Counted from the stretch's first letter, positions 24,923 to 37,856 are shown. The stretch is 64,000 bases of DNA from Anagrus nilaparvatae (GCA_022575985.1 JAKSXM010000288.1:2507501-2571500), one strand, 5' to 3'. The notes: generated by a model from the letters alone, not told the origin. Made by a program: numbers and translations.

Positions 24923-26300
24923 AATATCATCTTTCTTTATTTAAATGTTAGTCAAGGAGCAAAATCTGGGCCAAATTATTGTCTGTAGCAACAATCTTCA
25001 ATCATGTTATGGTCATTAAATTCTGTATACACAGTATATTCTAATTGTTTTTATAATTATTTTCTTATATTTAGAATACTTAGCTCAAAAAATCAATAAT
25101 TTTTATTTAATTTTCAAAAACATTATACAATAGTATAATTAATAATAGAAACTATTTCACCAGTAGCAGGATCATGCGAGGGGTCATGGCTACTATGTTA
25201 ATATTTTATGATGTATTTAAAATATTTTTTTTAAAATACTATTAGAAGCAAAGCTTTGAAATTTATTTTATGGTTTAAATGGTTGTGAATTTTATTAAAA
25301 ATTAAAGTAACAAAAAAAATAAAATAGGCTTATAACATAAAAAACTATCTCGAAAACTATAGAAGAAACTCGGGAAGAAAATACTAACCAGTTCTCTGAA
25401 GTAACATCAATTAGCATTATTAATCAGTAGTGTTACTCACAGCACGAGCGTTACAAAATAAAGAAATTTAAAATAATTTAATTAGCCATTAATTTTTTAA
25501 TTTTTCGATATAATATCTTTTACAACAAAAAATACTAATTGAAAATATTTTTGATTACTATAAAAAATCGAGATAAAAATTATCAAAAAAAATAAAAATA
25601 TAACAAATAAAATCCTCGATAACATCCAATTAATTAAAAAAATATGTATCAATACAGAAAAAAAAACAATCGAAAAACAACCGAAATTACGTTTTTTTGT
25701 TTATTTGTTAATCTTTATTTAAGTTTTATATACAATTTATGCTGATTTTATGAATAGAATATTTATAAAGAAGAAGTGAAGTATTATTATTTATTTTATC
25801 TAAATTTTTATACATCATAATTCGATTGAAAATCAATATATTTATGTATTGGTATTTTACGTTTTATACAGTTGACGAAGCATAAGAATTTTTTTTTAAT
25901 AGTTTTTTTTGAGCATACCTATATAATATTTGTGTGATCGATTGGTTCTAAAACGTTTTTTTTTTTTATTTTGCCATTGGCATAGTATATGAAGATGACA
26001 TTGATGTTCATTTACTGATAATTTAAAAGTTTTTTTTTAGATGTTTATAAACAAGAGGAGTTTTAAAGGCATGGAAAGTTCGAATTAAAAAAAAATTAGA
26101 AACTATAAAAAAATAGAGAAGTTTTTAAATTTTAATTAAAATTTTTTGATTTTTTTTTGTTTTTTCTGTCATAGCTAAATTGAACAAAAAGTTGTATAGT
26201 TAAAAATCACAACAAAAAAATTTAATTAATATTTTTTTAATAGTTGTAATTACATTTATGTTACCTGAAATGTAATTTAACTATTAAGGGCAATTTTTTT
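24923..26300. other. AT-rich non-coding DNA
   Basis: No gene, RNA or bounded repeat recognised. Confidence 0.4.
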
Positions 26301-26309
26301 ACACATAAA

Positions 26310-27960
26310 ATGGCTTTTATAAAAGTGTCATTAGTTAACTTTTCTGAAAATCCAATTAATTTTAAAGTACGAGATGGAAATGTTCTTTTATAAGATGTTA
26401 AAAAATATTTTTCTAAAATCACAATTTTGACTTATGTAGAAAATAATCAAGCTTTTAGTGTTGATGAAAAAAATGGAAAAATGTTTATCAATACAAGAGG
26501 TATTGATTAAATTTTTTAGATTGAGTGTACATGCATGATTATGAAGATAAAAGGGTTGAAGATATTATTAATGTTATAAACTACAGGTACATTTTATAGT
26601 GAATTATTTTTTAATACTTGATATTGTATTTACATCGTAATAATAATTTACAACTATTGTTTTTTCAGAAACCCAAGTTTAAAAAAAATATTGCTAGCTG
26701 CAAAATTAAGGAAAAATGCAGTGGCAGGAAAGTCTGGTAGCAGAGACGGAAACTAGTGTCAACTTGGACAAAAACCAGGATTATTCCTCCGATGTGTGAC
26801 CATAGCTACAAGTGCAGAAACCAAGTTTTTGAATTTTAAGTAAAAAGTCGCAGAAATCGATGATACAAAGTGTGTTCCTTTAACTGAATTTTTTCCTAAT
26901 AAAAAAAAATTAAAATTTTGGGACTTTGTAAAAATAAATGTGCAAATGAAAATTTTACGTGTAAGTTGCATTTCCTTTTTACTCCAAAAGAATACCAAGA
27001 AACAGAAGAAGAAATAGAACAATTAAGCAACATCAATCAAAATTCAACTCAAAATTTAACTAAAAAGTCTACTCAAAATTCAACTCACCGTTCCAATAAT
27101 AAACGTAGTATTCAGTATTCATCAGCTGTAGGATTAAGAAAACAAAAAGTTTTTGGAAATATAACACAAGTGTAAGGCTGCAAATACTTTTAACAACTCT
27201 CACGCTCTTTTTCTATTTATGAGTTTTAGAATGAACCTGTCAATAGCTTTAAAAAGACTGTTCCCAAGCAAAGTTTATGTTTTTTGAACACTAAAAAACA
27301 ATCAATCCTATATAACATCACAAAACCATTCAATAATCAATAGATCAAAATTGGATTCATCAGCCCACGTATTTCAAATAATCGAAGTCATAGAATAAAA
27401 GAATTTACAAAAAAATTTAAATAAATCTGCCCAGTAGCAAAAAATCACAAAGTCAAAATACGTCAACTAATAATGTTTCCAGTAGTAAAAAATAGAAGTT
27501 CAGTTATTTTTAACAGAAAAGTATAATGAAACCATAATAAAAACAGTAAGGCAATTTCTGAAAAAAGAAACTCTTCAGTGAAAAATATCCGTGTTTCAAG
27601 CTTACAAGAAAAGGAGTTACAAAATGTTACAAAAGTTGATCCAATCATGCAGAAACCAAGCAACTCAAAACCCCTAAAAATGAATCCACAAAAAGAGAAT
27701 TAATTTTTAAATATTACAAATATAATGAAAATGGTGTAGAGAAAAAACACTCGGATTGCAATCGTGTAAGAGCGAATGATGAATACGAACTGAATGGGAT
27801 TGTGTTATCAGTACCTATTAAAAAAGGAGGTAACTTTTCTAAAAGAATTGATAGGAAGAGATAGTTTTGGAGAAGTTAGCAAAGGAAAATATAAAGAGAA
27901 AAATTCTGCTATTAAAAATTCAAGCATCTTCTAGAAGCACAAATACATAATTTAATAAAA
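26310..27960 (+). pseudogene. Decayed kinase-domain gene copy
   Basis: Protein-like blocks in the same order but different frames run along the plus strand. An N-terminal block starts at the ATG at 26310 (MAFIKVSLVNFSENPINF) and is broken by a stop after about 27 codons. A middle block includes DDTKCVPLTEFFPNKKKLKFWDFVK (interrupted) and KCANENFTCKLHFLFTPKEY, and is followed by an Asn/Gln/Ser/Thr-rich linker. The C-terminal block has a kinase glycine loop GRDSFGEVSKG (27854 on) and AIK (27908-27916). After that, stops occur and the rest of the kinase fold is missing. No introns are evident. The parent gene is not identified; the upstream domain is unknown to me. Confidence 0.55.
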
Positions 27961-28940
27961 ATAGATTAAAATCGTTTCTAAATGGCATGGTTTTTTATAC
28001 AACTTTATTGAAAAGTACGAGCCAATGTAAAATTCTGATGTTATAATATACTAATTAATATTAAACATAATAAAAAATAATTGTTTTTAGAAACTAATTA
28101 TAATAAATACATTTCTGTTTAAAAAAAAATAGAAAAAAACTGCTTGCGGCAAGCATTTTTTTTTTAAGTACCAAAAAAAACTTTTATTTATAGTTTCCTG
28201 AATTTTTTTTATATTAATTTATTTTTTCTTAATTAAAATGTTCGGCATTATCAGATTAAAATTTGCTAGTTTCCTAAGTTTTTTTCTTGTTTAGTGAAGA
28301 TTAGAAAATATATATTCCAAAAATGTCCTTGAAATATTACCCCGAATATTATTGAAGATATTAATGATCCCTAAACCACCCTAAACGTTACTTTGAAAGT
28401 TATATGTAAACCTGTATGTGAAAAAAGTAGATTAAGTATTAATATAATATATTTAGCTAATTTGTAAAAGTATTTTAAGGAAAACGTTAGATAAACTTTT
28501 TAAATCATGAATTTTTCATCACACGTTTATTTTAAAGTATTTTTTAATGCTTCTGTCAGAGTTTTCTAGAGTCTTCATGATTTATTTCATGCTAATTTGA
28601 TATCAAGAATTAATTTTCGAACACCCAATCCAAAAAAATTTGTCAATTAAAGATCATCTAACTTTAAAGTATCTAATTAATTTATTCATAATAATAAACT
28701 TTTAACTACTACTAAGAATTTACAATAACTTGTTATTAAATAATTATAAATTTAACTCGAAATTTAAATAATGTTGCTTCAATTTATTCAAATTTTTGTA
28801 ATTCATAATAATTTATTATTGTAAATAATGAAGCTGCATAAGTTTCCTATCTAAAGTACAAATCAAAATAAAATTTAAGTTGTTAATATTAATTTTTTGT
28901 ATATTTTTCAGTATTGCAAGCAGTGTTGTTATAAGATATA
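27961..28940. other. AT-rich non-coding DNA
   Basis: Nothing recognised; it follows the decayed kinase copy. Confidence 0.4.
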
Positions 28941-28941
28941 A

Positions 28942-29228
28942 AATGCATGGAACATGTTTAGTTACAGCTGAGGGCTAGTTATAATGCATAAATGTTACGC
29001 AACAATACAATTTGCTATTTTTATAATTTTTAATTATTACCATTACTAGACGCTAAGATTTTATACCCAAACTATTCTGATTCCCTAAACCTGTATTATT
29101 CTAATTGAAAGTCCCTAAATCCAGGCTAAAATCCCATTTCACCCCTCCCCCTATTAAATCGGACCCTTTTAACCCCCCCTTGATTTCCAGGTTTCCAGGG
29201 TACCCCCTACCCATGTTCCTTGTTAAAA
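28942..29228 (-). mobile_element. Family F copy (F5), minus orientation
   Basis: One end reads GCATGGAACATGTTTAG (28945 on). The other, read on the minus strand, gives AAGGAACATGGGTAGGGG, then a G-rich block, GGGGTGAAATGGG and TTTAGGGACTTT, matching the left half of the copies at 45.03 and 52.08 kb. It is short and diverged. An open frame over 29105-29311 is part of the repeat. Confidence 0.55.
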
Positions 29229-29234
29229 CTGTGA

Positions 29235-31550
29235 TGAACGAGGTGTTGAACCTGAGCAAAACCTACAAACTGTATCAGGAACTATATTGCTTGGATTTTC
29301 TTTGGAATTAAAAAAAAGTTTTACATCGGTTTCTACCGATTTTCTTCGATTTTCTGAACGTCTTTTTACAATGAGCAAATATAATTAAATGAATAACTGC
29401 TTGAAAATAACTTATCAAATTTGCTGAAAATTTGACAAATTTGAGCAAAATTCTAGACTAAAATTGGAACTATGGAAAGACTTTTCACAAAGAATTTGTA
29501 AAATTAATATATAGAGCATTGATTTTTAATTTTATCTTCTTAACGAATCAAAATTCTTTATATTATTTTTTTCTAAAATGTAAATTCAACATATTTTTTG
29601 TATGATGTTAATTAACATTGAAACTATTTTAGAGTTATCTCCCTGGTTATCTTGAGAGTTATGGATCACAAGAGAAAGATAACGGATTTTTTATTTTGCG
29701 AGCAAGGTCTTTGTTATTGTTTTTCAATTTTTATTACCTCAACCCATATTTTTTGAAACACAGGGTATTTAAGAGTTTCTGTGAGAGTCAACCTTGGAGA
29801 TAAAATTTTTTTCAACAATTTTAATTTCAAGTACCCAAAAAATTTCAAATTTTACAAAAAATTTGTTCTTTCTGTTCCCAAAACATAGAACTAGAGCAAA
29901 ATTGGGGTTAATCTAAAAAAAGCACGCGTTGTTCTTTTTCATGGCCCTATTAATGGCGGTAATTTGAAATGCAATACGTTTTTTTGGGATAAAATTTTTT
30001 TAAATGTTAATAAATTCCAAGATTTTGTTTAATATAGGTAGTTTTTTCTTGGTAGTATTCAATTAACTATTATTAATTAAAAAAAATTAGTAAAAATTTG
30101 ATTAAATTATAATCTAAGTTAAAACTTTGTTTAAAATTTTTTTCTGGGATGACACTAGTTCTGCTTTTTTGGGAAACAAAGAACAAACCTAAAAAGTGTC
30201 TTATTACAGAAATTGCTTGGAAATCGTCGAAGAATTGACGAAGAATTATTGCAATTTGAAATTATTGCCTGATAATACGAGAGTATGCAGGAAAGTATGT
30301 AAAAGTAAAAACTGACAAATTTGAAAATAAATAAAATATCGTTAAAAAATATTCAGTGTTCTCGAGAGTGTTCTCCAAGGTGTTCTCATAAACTCTTGCA
30401 TATACCTACGAACTGTCAAAATTTAGTTTTTGGAAATGTGTAAATTATTAACCGAGTTATTAACCCATCTTCTTTTTAAAATTAATTTTTAAAATAGCCA
30501 TACACCGGAAAAAAATTACGGCTATTGTAGCAGGATTTTTTTTGTTTTAAGCTATTGCAAATCACTTGAAACCAAATTGAAACGTAAAGAAAATTTTTTA
30601 AAAATGCGTCTACTCATTTAAAATATGAGCAACGCGGCTCGAACGCGGCACAGTTCCTGGAACAGTTGGACTTAAAAAAATAATTTGTCGACCAAAAAGA
30701 AAAAATTATTTTTCAACTTTTCTTTAGGTTTTGTGTTGTGTCATTTGCAACCATTTAAAAGAAAAAATAAAATTGCGGTAATGCCGGTTTTTTTTCAGTC
30801 ATGGGGAAAAAGTAAATGATTTTTTTATAGTTCATAATTTTATAATTTTGATGGAGAAACTTTGATCTTTAGAAAAAATGATTTTAGTACTCTATAGTAC
30901 TCTAAATAACTAACGACTCTAAAGTCTAACGACTCTAAATGGAAGCCCAAGAGATATAGAAAATAGTAGACAAAAAGACTCCCCAAAGGATATAATTCTA
31001 AAACAGAGATCTTTCATATTTGATGGTTTCTTTAATTTTAATCAAATAATCAGTATATTAAATGTATATGTTCATTTTTTGAATTTTCGTGTTCTTATAC
31101 CAATACTGTTTGGCTTATACCGTTGACTAGGTCGGCCACATAGGCCTCAAAAGCACTGGTCAGAGAATATTAAGAGAAAATGACTTCATTCGAGAAAAAT
31201 TAAAAAATTTTGAAATAGCGCCAAACTACTTCTTTTAGTACTATCGGAGTTCTATAATAAAAGTTATGCATTTTACAAGGAGAAAAAACTATAAACAACC
31301 CGATCATGTTTTCCTTCACTTAATCAATATAAAAATGAATCACTTTCTCCCCTTGCACAGCAAACAACTAGTATTATTATAAATAAATCATTACATCTGA
31401 AATCTGGTCTGAGATTATATCATTTAAATCCATCAACTATTCTTTCAGAATTTATTCTAATTAAAAACTTACCCTTAAATACTCTTCTAAGCGTCATTTG
31501 TATTAGATGATTAGAATGTAAAAAAAATAAAAATTCACTTTTTCGCGATT
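29235..31550. other. Non-coding DNA with MITE remnants
   Basis: No gene is seen. At about 30490-30790 there are phrases shared with other MITE interiors in the window (GCAAATCACTTGAAACC, AACGTAAAGAAAATTTT, ATTTGCAACCATTT), so a decayed member of the TA-flanked MITE group is likely. Ends are not resolved. Confidence 0.4.
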
Positions 31551-31553
31551 TAC

Positions 31554-31650
31554 TCAAAAAAAGTACATACTGATGCGGCCCGTTATTAATACCATTATTA
31601 TTAACGACGCCTCCTCTAACGTCATTACCGTTATTTGTCATTGCTTTCAT
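31554..31650 (-). CDS. Candidate first coding exon, possibly aPKC isoform
   Basis: The frame starts at an ATG with a stop codon directly before it and reads MKAMTNNGNDVRGGVVNNNG then INNGPHQYVLFL, an Asn/Gly-rich N-terminus unlike random AT-rich translation. A donor GA|GTAAAT at 31554/31553 leaves one base. That phase fits the acceptor of the aPKC exon at 23787, giving ...VLFL-S-KGARSQRAK-MPTPTTE. This fit has a one-in-three chance of arising randomly. It may instead be the first exon of another minus-strand gene, or a 5'UTR with a chance frame. Confidence 0.3.
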
Positions 31651-34600
31651 TTAAAAAAATATACCTAATCACTTTTTATGATAAAAAATTTTTAATTTTA
31701 TTTTACATAATGTAACTTTAGACGATACGTGTTATGTAAACAAACCACACAAAACTTTCATTTTATAACTTGATTAATTAAAACACATAATTATAAAGAG
31801 TGCATAGATTTAATATTTTTAAAAAAATGATAATAATAATAATAAATTATTTAATTGTAACACTAATTTAATTATATTAAAAATAGAATATTTTATGACT
31901 AATTTTTTATGAAACGTATACACAAATAATATAACAACAATAATAGAGTAGGTAATTTAGTTTAGTATGTAATATTTTTAGAACTTATTAACACTTTAAA
32001 TCTTCTGCTATGCATGTATATAATAATAATAAACTTGATAATAAACTACACGTTAATCAATTAACACTAAAAAAAAATACATGATTATAAATATAAGAAT
32101 TCCTAATATAAATTATTTAAGCGTGCCACTGTCCGAATATCGAAAAACACTGAATGATCTCTCTAAAAATTTTCCCTCTGATGATGATAATAATAATAAG
32201 TACCATATATTATAGAGAAAAAGAATTTATATATACAATAAAAATGAAGAGGGAAGAAGAACAAAGCTGAACAATGAAGAGCAAGTCGATATTTTTATAT
32301 AATAATAATATAGACATGTAAAAAAAATAGGTTTAGGTTAATTAATTAAAATTAAAAGAAATTTTTTGGAAGGGGAAAAAGTTTTAAGACTAAATATATA
32401 TACCTCTAAAAGATACTTTGAGTTTAGCTATTATATACAAACATTTATTTATTGCTTTAAGTTTGTCACTGGTGGACACTAATTGTCTCCTCTTTAACGA
32501 TAATTAACCTCATTTAATAGTATCTACATGACTCTTACTTATTATTTCTTCTTTTTCGCTTTCATCATTTGTAATTCTGTTATCGTTAACTAAACTCATA
32601 TTTTATGTGGGATGATGATGAATACTACTAGTTTGATGGATCAATTGGTCAATAAATTGATTATAACTATTTTTCTTTTTTCTAAGGGTTTATATTAAAT
32701 TAAAGTATAATTTTAATTAAGACTTTTAATAATTGTTCATTTTTTTTTTGTTTTATTTCAAGAATTAAATGAAATATTGTCTTTATACCCGCTCTTAAGA
32801 TTCTATAATAAAGTCATTATCTTTTTTACTCTATTTATTTTGTTATAAAACTGCTTATTATGTTGATGGATAATTTCATATAATAATTCAATGATTATGA
32901 GCATATAATTTTGTTTTCCGATATGAATTAAAATAATAATTATTCAGTAATTCACTGAAGAAAAAAGATTTGGAATGTGACGATGATTAAATTTACAGAA
33001 AACCTGAAAGAAAATCAAATAATGGATTATTAAAGCCTCATTTAAATATATGGCTCATTTTCATTTTTTTTTTGTAAAAATAGAATTAATAAAAATAATA
33101 TAAAAATCTTGTTTTCGAGCTGCTATTTTTAGAAAACATAAAATAAAAGTTCTTCTATTAAAGGATCAACTTGTTATTGTAATAAAAACTTGGTAAATTT
33201 AAAAAATTTTTATTATTGTGTTTAAGACCGGATATTTCTTGAGGTATAGCAAAGCCTTTTTATGATTTTGTGAATAAATAAGAAAATTTTGGCCATATTT
33301 TAAACTAAAATAGCTTCTAAAGCATTAATTTAAGGTAAAAAAACTGTTTGTACAACTATGATTAAGTTCGGATTAAGTGAAATACAAACTTAGAAAAAAC
33401 AAAATAAAAATCAATGCACTTCTTTTGCTTAAAATGCCAAGTTTTGTATAGGAACGGTAAAGGCTTTTTTGTCACAATTTAGCCACAAATTTTGTTTTCA
33501 ACTTTATATTTTGTTAATTTTTATGGTGTATAGTCAACAAGTTTTTGAAATACAAATTTTAAGACAAAAAATTTTGTAAATGAAAATGAGCGATTTAATA
33601 TTAAATAAATAATATCTATTTGTTTCTATTAATATTGTTATTTTGGAGCTCATTTGTGTATTTTTGAAATTCATGGTTACTATTACTCTAGGATCAATAA
33701 AAATTTGTTAACTATAATGGCTTCATAATATTTGTTTTTAAATAAATACATATTTGTAAGTGAAATAATTTAAAAAATATGATATACTTCATAGGAAATC
33801 TTAATTTAATTATCTTTATGATATAAAAAATCTTGTTAAAACATTTGTTTTCGAGGATTAGAAAATAAGCATTCGTCCAGCAATTTTAATGTAATTATAA
33901 CAAATGAAATGCTCGCTTTGTCAAAATTATTCTAAGGATCATTAAACCAAAAATAAAATATTTGAATAAAGTTAATAGAACTTTCAAAGAAAAACAAATA
34001 CTGATTACTTCCATTCGCATAAAATATTAACTTTATACATGCACATAAATAAATTAAAATTTTCTCATTTAGTCTCACAATTTAGTTTTAACGTTTTTGA
34101 TAAAATTATGAAATTAGTTTCACTTTAAATTAATCAGTGGTCAATTAAATACAATTGTGTTTAATTATACTTGTTTATTTGCAAAAATTATAATACTATT
34201 ATTTGGTTTATTTATTTTATATTTCTAACGTTTAAGAGTATGTAAAAATAAAAAAATAAATAATTTATTTTTTCTTTTATGAATACATAAAAATTTTAGA
34301 CTTGTACCAAGTTATTTACAATTTGCAAATGTCAATGTTTGATGTATAAAATTGTATACATACTGTGCAGCTATATAGTATAAACAAGAAAGTTCAATTA
34401 ACCTCAATTTTTTTAAAGAATGCATTTATGAATTTTTTAAATATAGATTTTTTTTAAGAATCCAAGAATTTCATTAAATCTAAGATAAAAGGATAATTTT
34501 TTTTATACATACTCATGGATATTATTCTGACTCACCGAGCTGATCGTAAAACAATGACATAAAAAAGCTTAAGGCCCCTCCTTGGTCTTTTTCACTGATT

Positions 34601-34760
34601 TTTCACTTTTAGCCTTTTATTTTGAATTAATTTATTTTTTGGCACTAAAACACTTACACAAAACCTTAAATTATCACATAAAAAAACAAACTTTTGAGTT
34701 CAGACAATTTATAAAAATTTTTTAAAAGTTTTATAAAAAAAACATAAGTAACAGAAATAA
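31651..34760. other. AT-rich intergenic or 5' leader sequence
   Basis: Rich in ATA/AAT short repeats, with no gene. If the minus-strand exon at 31.55-31.65 kb is real, part of this is its 5'UTR and upstream intron. Confidence 0.4.
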
Positions 34761-34774
34761 TAATATGGTCCAAA

Positions 34775-35200
34775 ACACACGCAAGCGCGATCGCTCGCGC
34801 TAATTCCTCAAGAAAAACAACGGCATTTGATTTTCACCATAATGTATCGTCTTTATAATAATGCAGTCAATGAATTTGTAATTAAAAATAGAGAAGAAAT
34901 TACAAAATTAATCAATTGCATAAAAAGGAGTTGTATACAATGGACGCGTTGTCATTACTTAGCAATCGCCATGCTTGTTTCCGGGTAACACACACACCGC
35001 CATACGACACGAGGTCGAGTTACATATAAAACAATCATATATTCATATGTGATATGCATTCATTTAGTTAAGGTGGCAGCACTTTATAATAAAAAAAAAT
35101 TTGGCCATACCAATTACCAATCTTATATAAAAATATTATAAATAAATTAATAATATTGTATTCCTTCACGTTTTGATTACAATTAATGTTCTTTTCCAAA
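34775..35200. promoter_or_regulatory. Likely divergent promoter region
   Basis: After 3 kb of AT-rich DNA, CpG-containing sequence appears: GCGCGATCGCTCGCGC at 34786-34801, GGACGCG near 34944, GTTTCCGGGTAAC near 34977, and CGCCATACGACACGAGGTCG near 34997. It lies just upstream of the ACAD9-like gene (+) and upstream of the minus-strand aPKC unit, so it may serve both. Inferred from composition and position only. A short 5'UTR intron (GTGAGT at 35201 to TATATAG at 35249) is possible before the ATG. Confidence 0.4.
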
Positions 35201-35255
35201 GTGAGTATTTGCTAGTTATTCCAAATATTGTTTTTAATTTATTATATAGAACAAC

Positions 35256-37154
35256 ATGATAGCAGTTAACCGGTTTCTAATATGTCGTCACATATCAAAT
35301 CTAAAAAAAACACGTTTATTTACTCGTTCACTTGGCCAAACTTCAACAGCTCAAGAAATTATAATTGATTATGACAAAAGATTACCAGCAGCAAAAGAAA
35401 AAAAACCAAATCGAGAGCCTTTTGCAAAAAATTTATTTGTAGGACAATTTGATACTGAATTTCTTACTTATTTTGAACCGCAAACACCTGAAAGGTACAA
35501 AGAATTTTTAGAATGGCTAAAACCTATTCAGGAACACATGAAAAGTATCGATCTAGCAGAAATAGAAAATACTAGGGAAATTCCAGAAGAAACTTTACAG
35601 CTATTTAAAGAACATGGAGTATTTGGTGCTAGGATTGATGTAGATTATAAAGGATTTAATTTATTAAACTCAGAATTTATGCAGCTTATTGAAACTGTCA
35701 GCTTTGCCCCTGGGATAGCGCAATTTCTCTTAAAACAGTCAACTGTACCTGTAGATATTTTACATAAATATGGAACAATTGAACAAAAATTAAAATTTTT
35801 ACCAGATATTGCCAGTGGCAGATTATTTGTTTCATATGGTTTCACAGAGCCTAACAGTGGTCCAACAACAAAATTGTTAGAATCAAAAGCATCAATTTCA
35901 AAATGTGAATCATATTGGACTTTAAATGGTACTAAAATATTTGTAGCTAATGCGAAATCATCGGATACATTTTTAATAACTGCCCATGCTTTAAAAAGTG
36001 GAAGTCTTGATTTACGAACAGAAACTATATCTACATTTATTGTTGACAAAAATATGGAAGGTGTTACTGTAAGAGAACCTACAAAATTAATGGGGTTACC
36101 AGGATTTCATTGTTGTACAGTTAATTTCAAAGATGTGCAAATACCTGCAGAAAATATGATTGGAAACATTGGTGATGGTATTAAACATTCTGTTGAAGAA
36201 TTTTCAAGAAATAAGCATTTTGTTGCAGCTCAAACAATAGGAATCTTGAAAAGGTTAAATCAAGAGTTATGTAAACATGTCCTAAAAAGAAAGCAATTTA
36301 CAAAATCTTTGTACGAATATGAATCTGTAGAACTTGTTGTCTCTAATATAGCATGTTCAATATATGGTATTGAAGCTGCCTTATATATGACTACAGGTAT
36401 GCAAGATATTTATCAAGATCAAGATATACAGCTTGAATCTGGTATCGTGGAAACATATAGCGTTACAGAGTGTTTAAATGCAGTAAATGCAGCTATGAAC
36501 ATTTTTGGGGCCCCTAGCTGTGTTGAAAGTGAAAGATTTAAACAATTTTTATTAGATGCTCATACGCTCTTAAATTATGAAACGTCTTTAATAGACACCC
36601 AAATATATACTGGCTTGTTAGGATTAGAATTCTATGGTAGAGAACATGCAGATACAGTAAGGAAATTAAGAAATCCTCTTATGAATAAAGAACTCTTCAA
36701 AAGGCTAATGATAAGGGATCCTCATAAATTAAATTTGTATTTACGAGAATATTTACATCCTTCTTTGTATGAATGTTCCGAGTTCTTAGATAAAGCTTTA
36801 TATTTCTTAAAAAAATCAGCGGAAACATTATTAATTAGATATGGAAATGATATAACTGAACGTCATCAAGAATTACAAAAAATGAGTAAATTTATAACGA
36901 CAATATATGCATACGTTGCAATGATTAGTAGATCATCAAGATCATATTGTATCGGTAATCGAGATTCTGATAACGAAATAAAATTATGTTTATTAATGGC
37001 GTATCACTTAAAACAAGTAACTGAAAACTTAGCAGACGATATAGAATGCAGCGAATATGGTAATGGTGATCATTTTCGGCAAGGCATTGCTCAATTGCAT
37101 TATCAAAAGAAAGATTATTTTTCAGAACATCCATTAAAAAGGAATTATGATTAA
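35256..37154 (+). CDS. ACAD9: Acyl-CoA dehydrogenase family member 9-like (enigma-like)
   Basis: A 632-residue protein in a single uninterrupted exon. In mammals ACAD9 is a mitochondrial flavoprotein with weak long-chain acyl-CoA dehydrogenase activity and a main role in complex I assembly; the Drosophila counterpart is probably enigma. The N-terminus (RFLICRHISNLKKTRLFTRS) is basic and lacks acidic residues, as in mitochondrial targeting sequences. Family landmarks are FAKNLFVGQF (about 56-65), EEHG-type helix near 117, YGFTEPNSGP (194-203), LMGLPGF (278-284), GDGIKHSVEEFSR (306-318), KRKQFTKSL (343-352) and YETS with the catalytic-position Glu (442). The ACAD9/VLCAD C-terminal domain (about 500-625) ends EHPLKRNYD. 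Several cofactor motifs are altered (see findings). The ATG at 35256 is the first in frame. An AATAAA-containing 3'UTR follows. Confidence 0.88.
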   Translation: MIAVNRFLICRHISNLKKTRLFTRSLGQTSTAQEIIIDYDKRLPAAKEKKPNREPFAKNLFVGQFDTEFLTYFEPQTPERYKEFLEWLKPIQEHMKSIDLAEIENTREIPEETLQLFKEHGVFGARIDVDYKGFNLLNSEFMQLIETVSFAPGIAQFLLKQSTVPVDILHKYGTIEQKLKFLPDIASGRLFVSYGFTEPNSGPTTKLLESKASISKCESYWTLNGTKIFVANAKSSDTFLITAHALKSGSLDLRTETISTFIVDKNMEGVTVREPTKLMGLPGFHCCTVNFKDVQIPAENMIGNIGDGIKHSVEEFSRNKHFVAAQTIGILKRLNQELCKHVLKRKQFTKSLYEYESVELVVSNIACSIYGIEAALYMTTGMQDIYQDQDIQLESGIVETYSVTECLNAVNAAMNIFGAPSCVESERFKQFLLDAHTLLNYETSLIDTQIYTGLLGLEFYGREHADTVRKLRNPLMNKELFKRLMIRDPHKLNLYLREYLHPSLYECSEFLDKALYFLKKSAETLLIRYGNDITERHQELQKMSKFITTIYAYVAMISRSSRSYCIGNRDSDNEIKLCLLMAYHLKQVTENLADDIECSEYGNGDHFRQGIAQLHYQKKDYFSEHPLKRNYD

Positions 37155-37850
37155 AAATTTATTGTTTTTTTTTATAACTTTTTTATAATGTTTAGTTTTT
37201 ATTTTAAATTTTAAGATACCTGTAAATTATAAATAAATAATTCAACAAAAATTAGTTACAGATTTATTTATAGATTATTATCTTGTCTAAATAAAATCAA
37301 AGAAATGTATATATAGTTATGTGTTAAATGCATCTTTGGCAAATATATAATTTAAATTAAAATGTAAATAAATAATTTAAAATATATATGTGATTATTTT
37401 ATTTTACTAGTAATTTAACCCTTCTAACATTATTCTTTATTTTCACAGCAACAAAGAAATGCATTATTTTGAAATACTTTCTATGTATTTTTAAATAAAT
37501 TTTTAGTTTTAACTTCAACTATGCAATATAAGTTACTTTATAGTAATGGCCCCGCTTATACAAGAGCTAAGTTGAGTCTTAGTTGGTACTGATTTTAGTT
37601 TTAATTGAATAAGACTGTTACAGATATTCATAAGTATATTACTCTACTTAAGTGTAAGACAAACTAGACTCAAAAATTGGCCCTTATGCAAAGTGGGCCA
37701 TGAGTTTAAAATTCATTTTAATCTAACTATATAAAATGTTTTTTTTTTACTTAGTAATTGTGATTCTATGTGTAACTTCAAAATTTTTTTTTATTTTTAT
37801 GCGTATTTAATTCTAGTTTTGAATTATAATTTATATATATATAGTATATT
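37155..37850. other. ACAD9-like 3'UTR and intergenic spacer
   Basis: Holds AATAAA near 37231 and further AATAAA-like sites, suitable for polyadenylation of the upstream gene. No other gene is seen. Confidence 0.5.
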
Positions 37851-37856
37851 TTTATC

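Noticed and set aside
29105..29311. 68-codon open frame (+), Pro-rich
   Set aside because: It is the C-rich block of a minus-oriented family F copy.
35645..36049. 134-codon ORF on the minus strand
   Set aside because: Antisense shadow of the ACAD9-like coding region.
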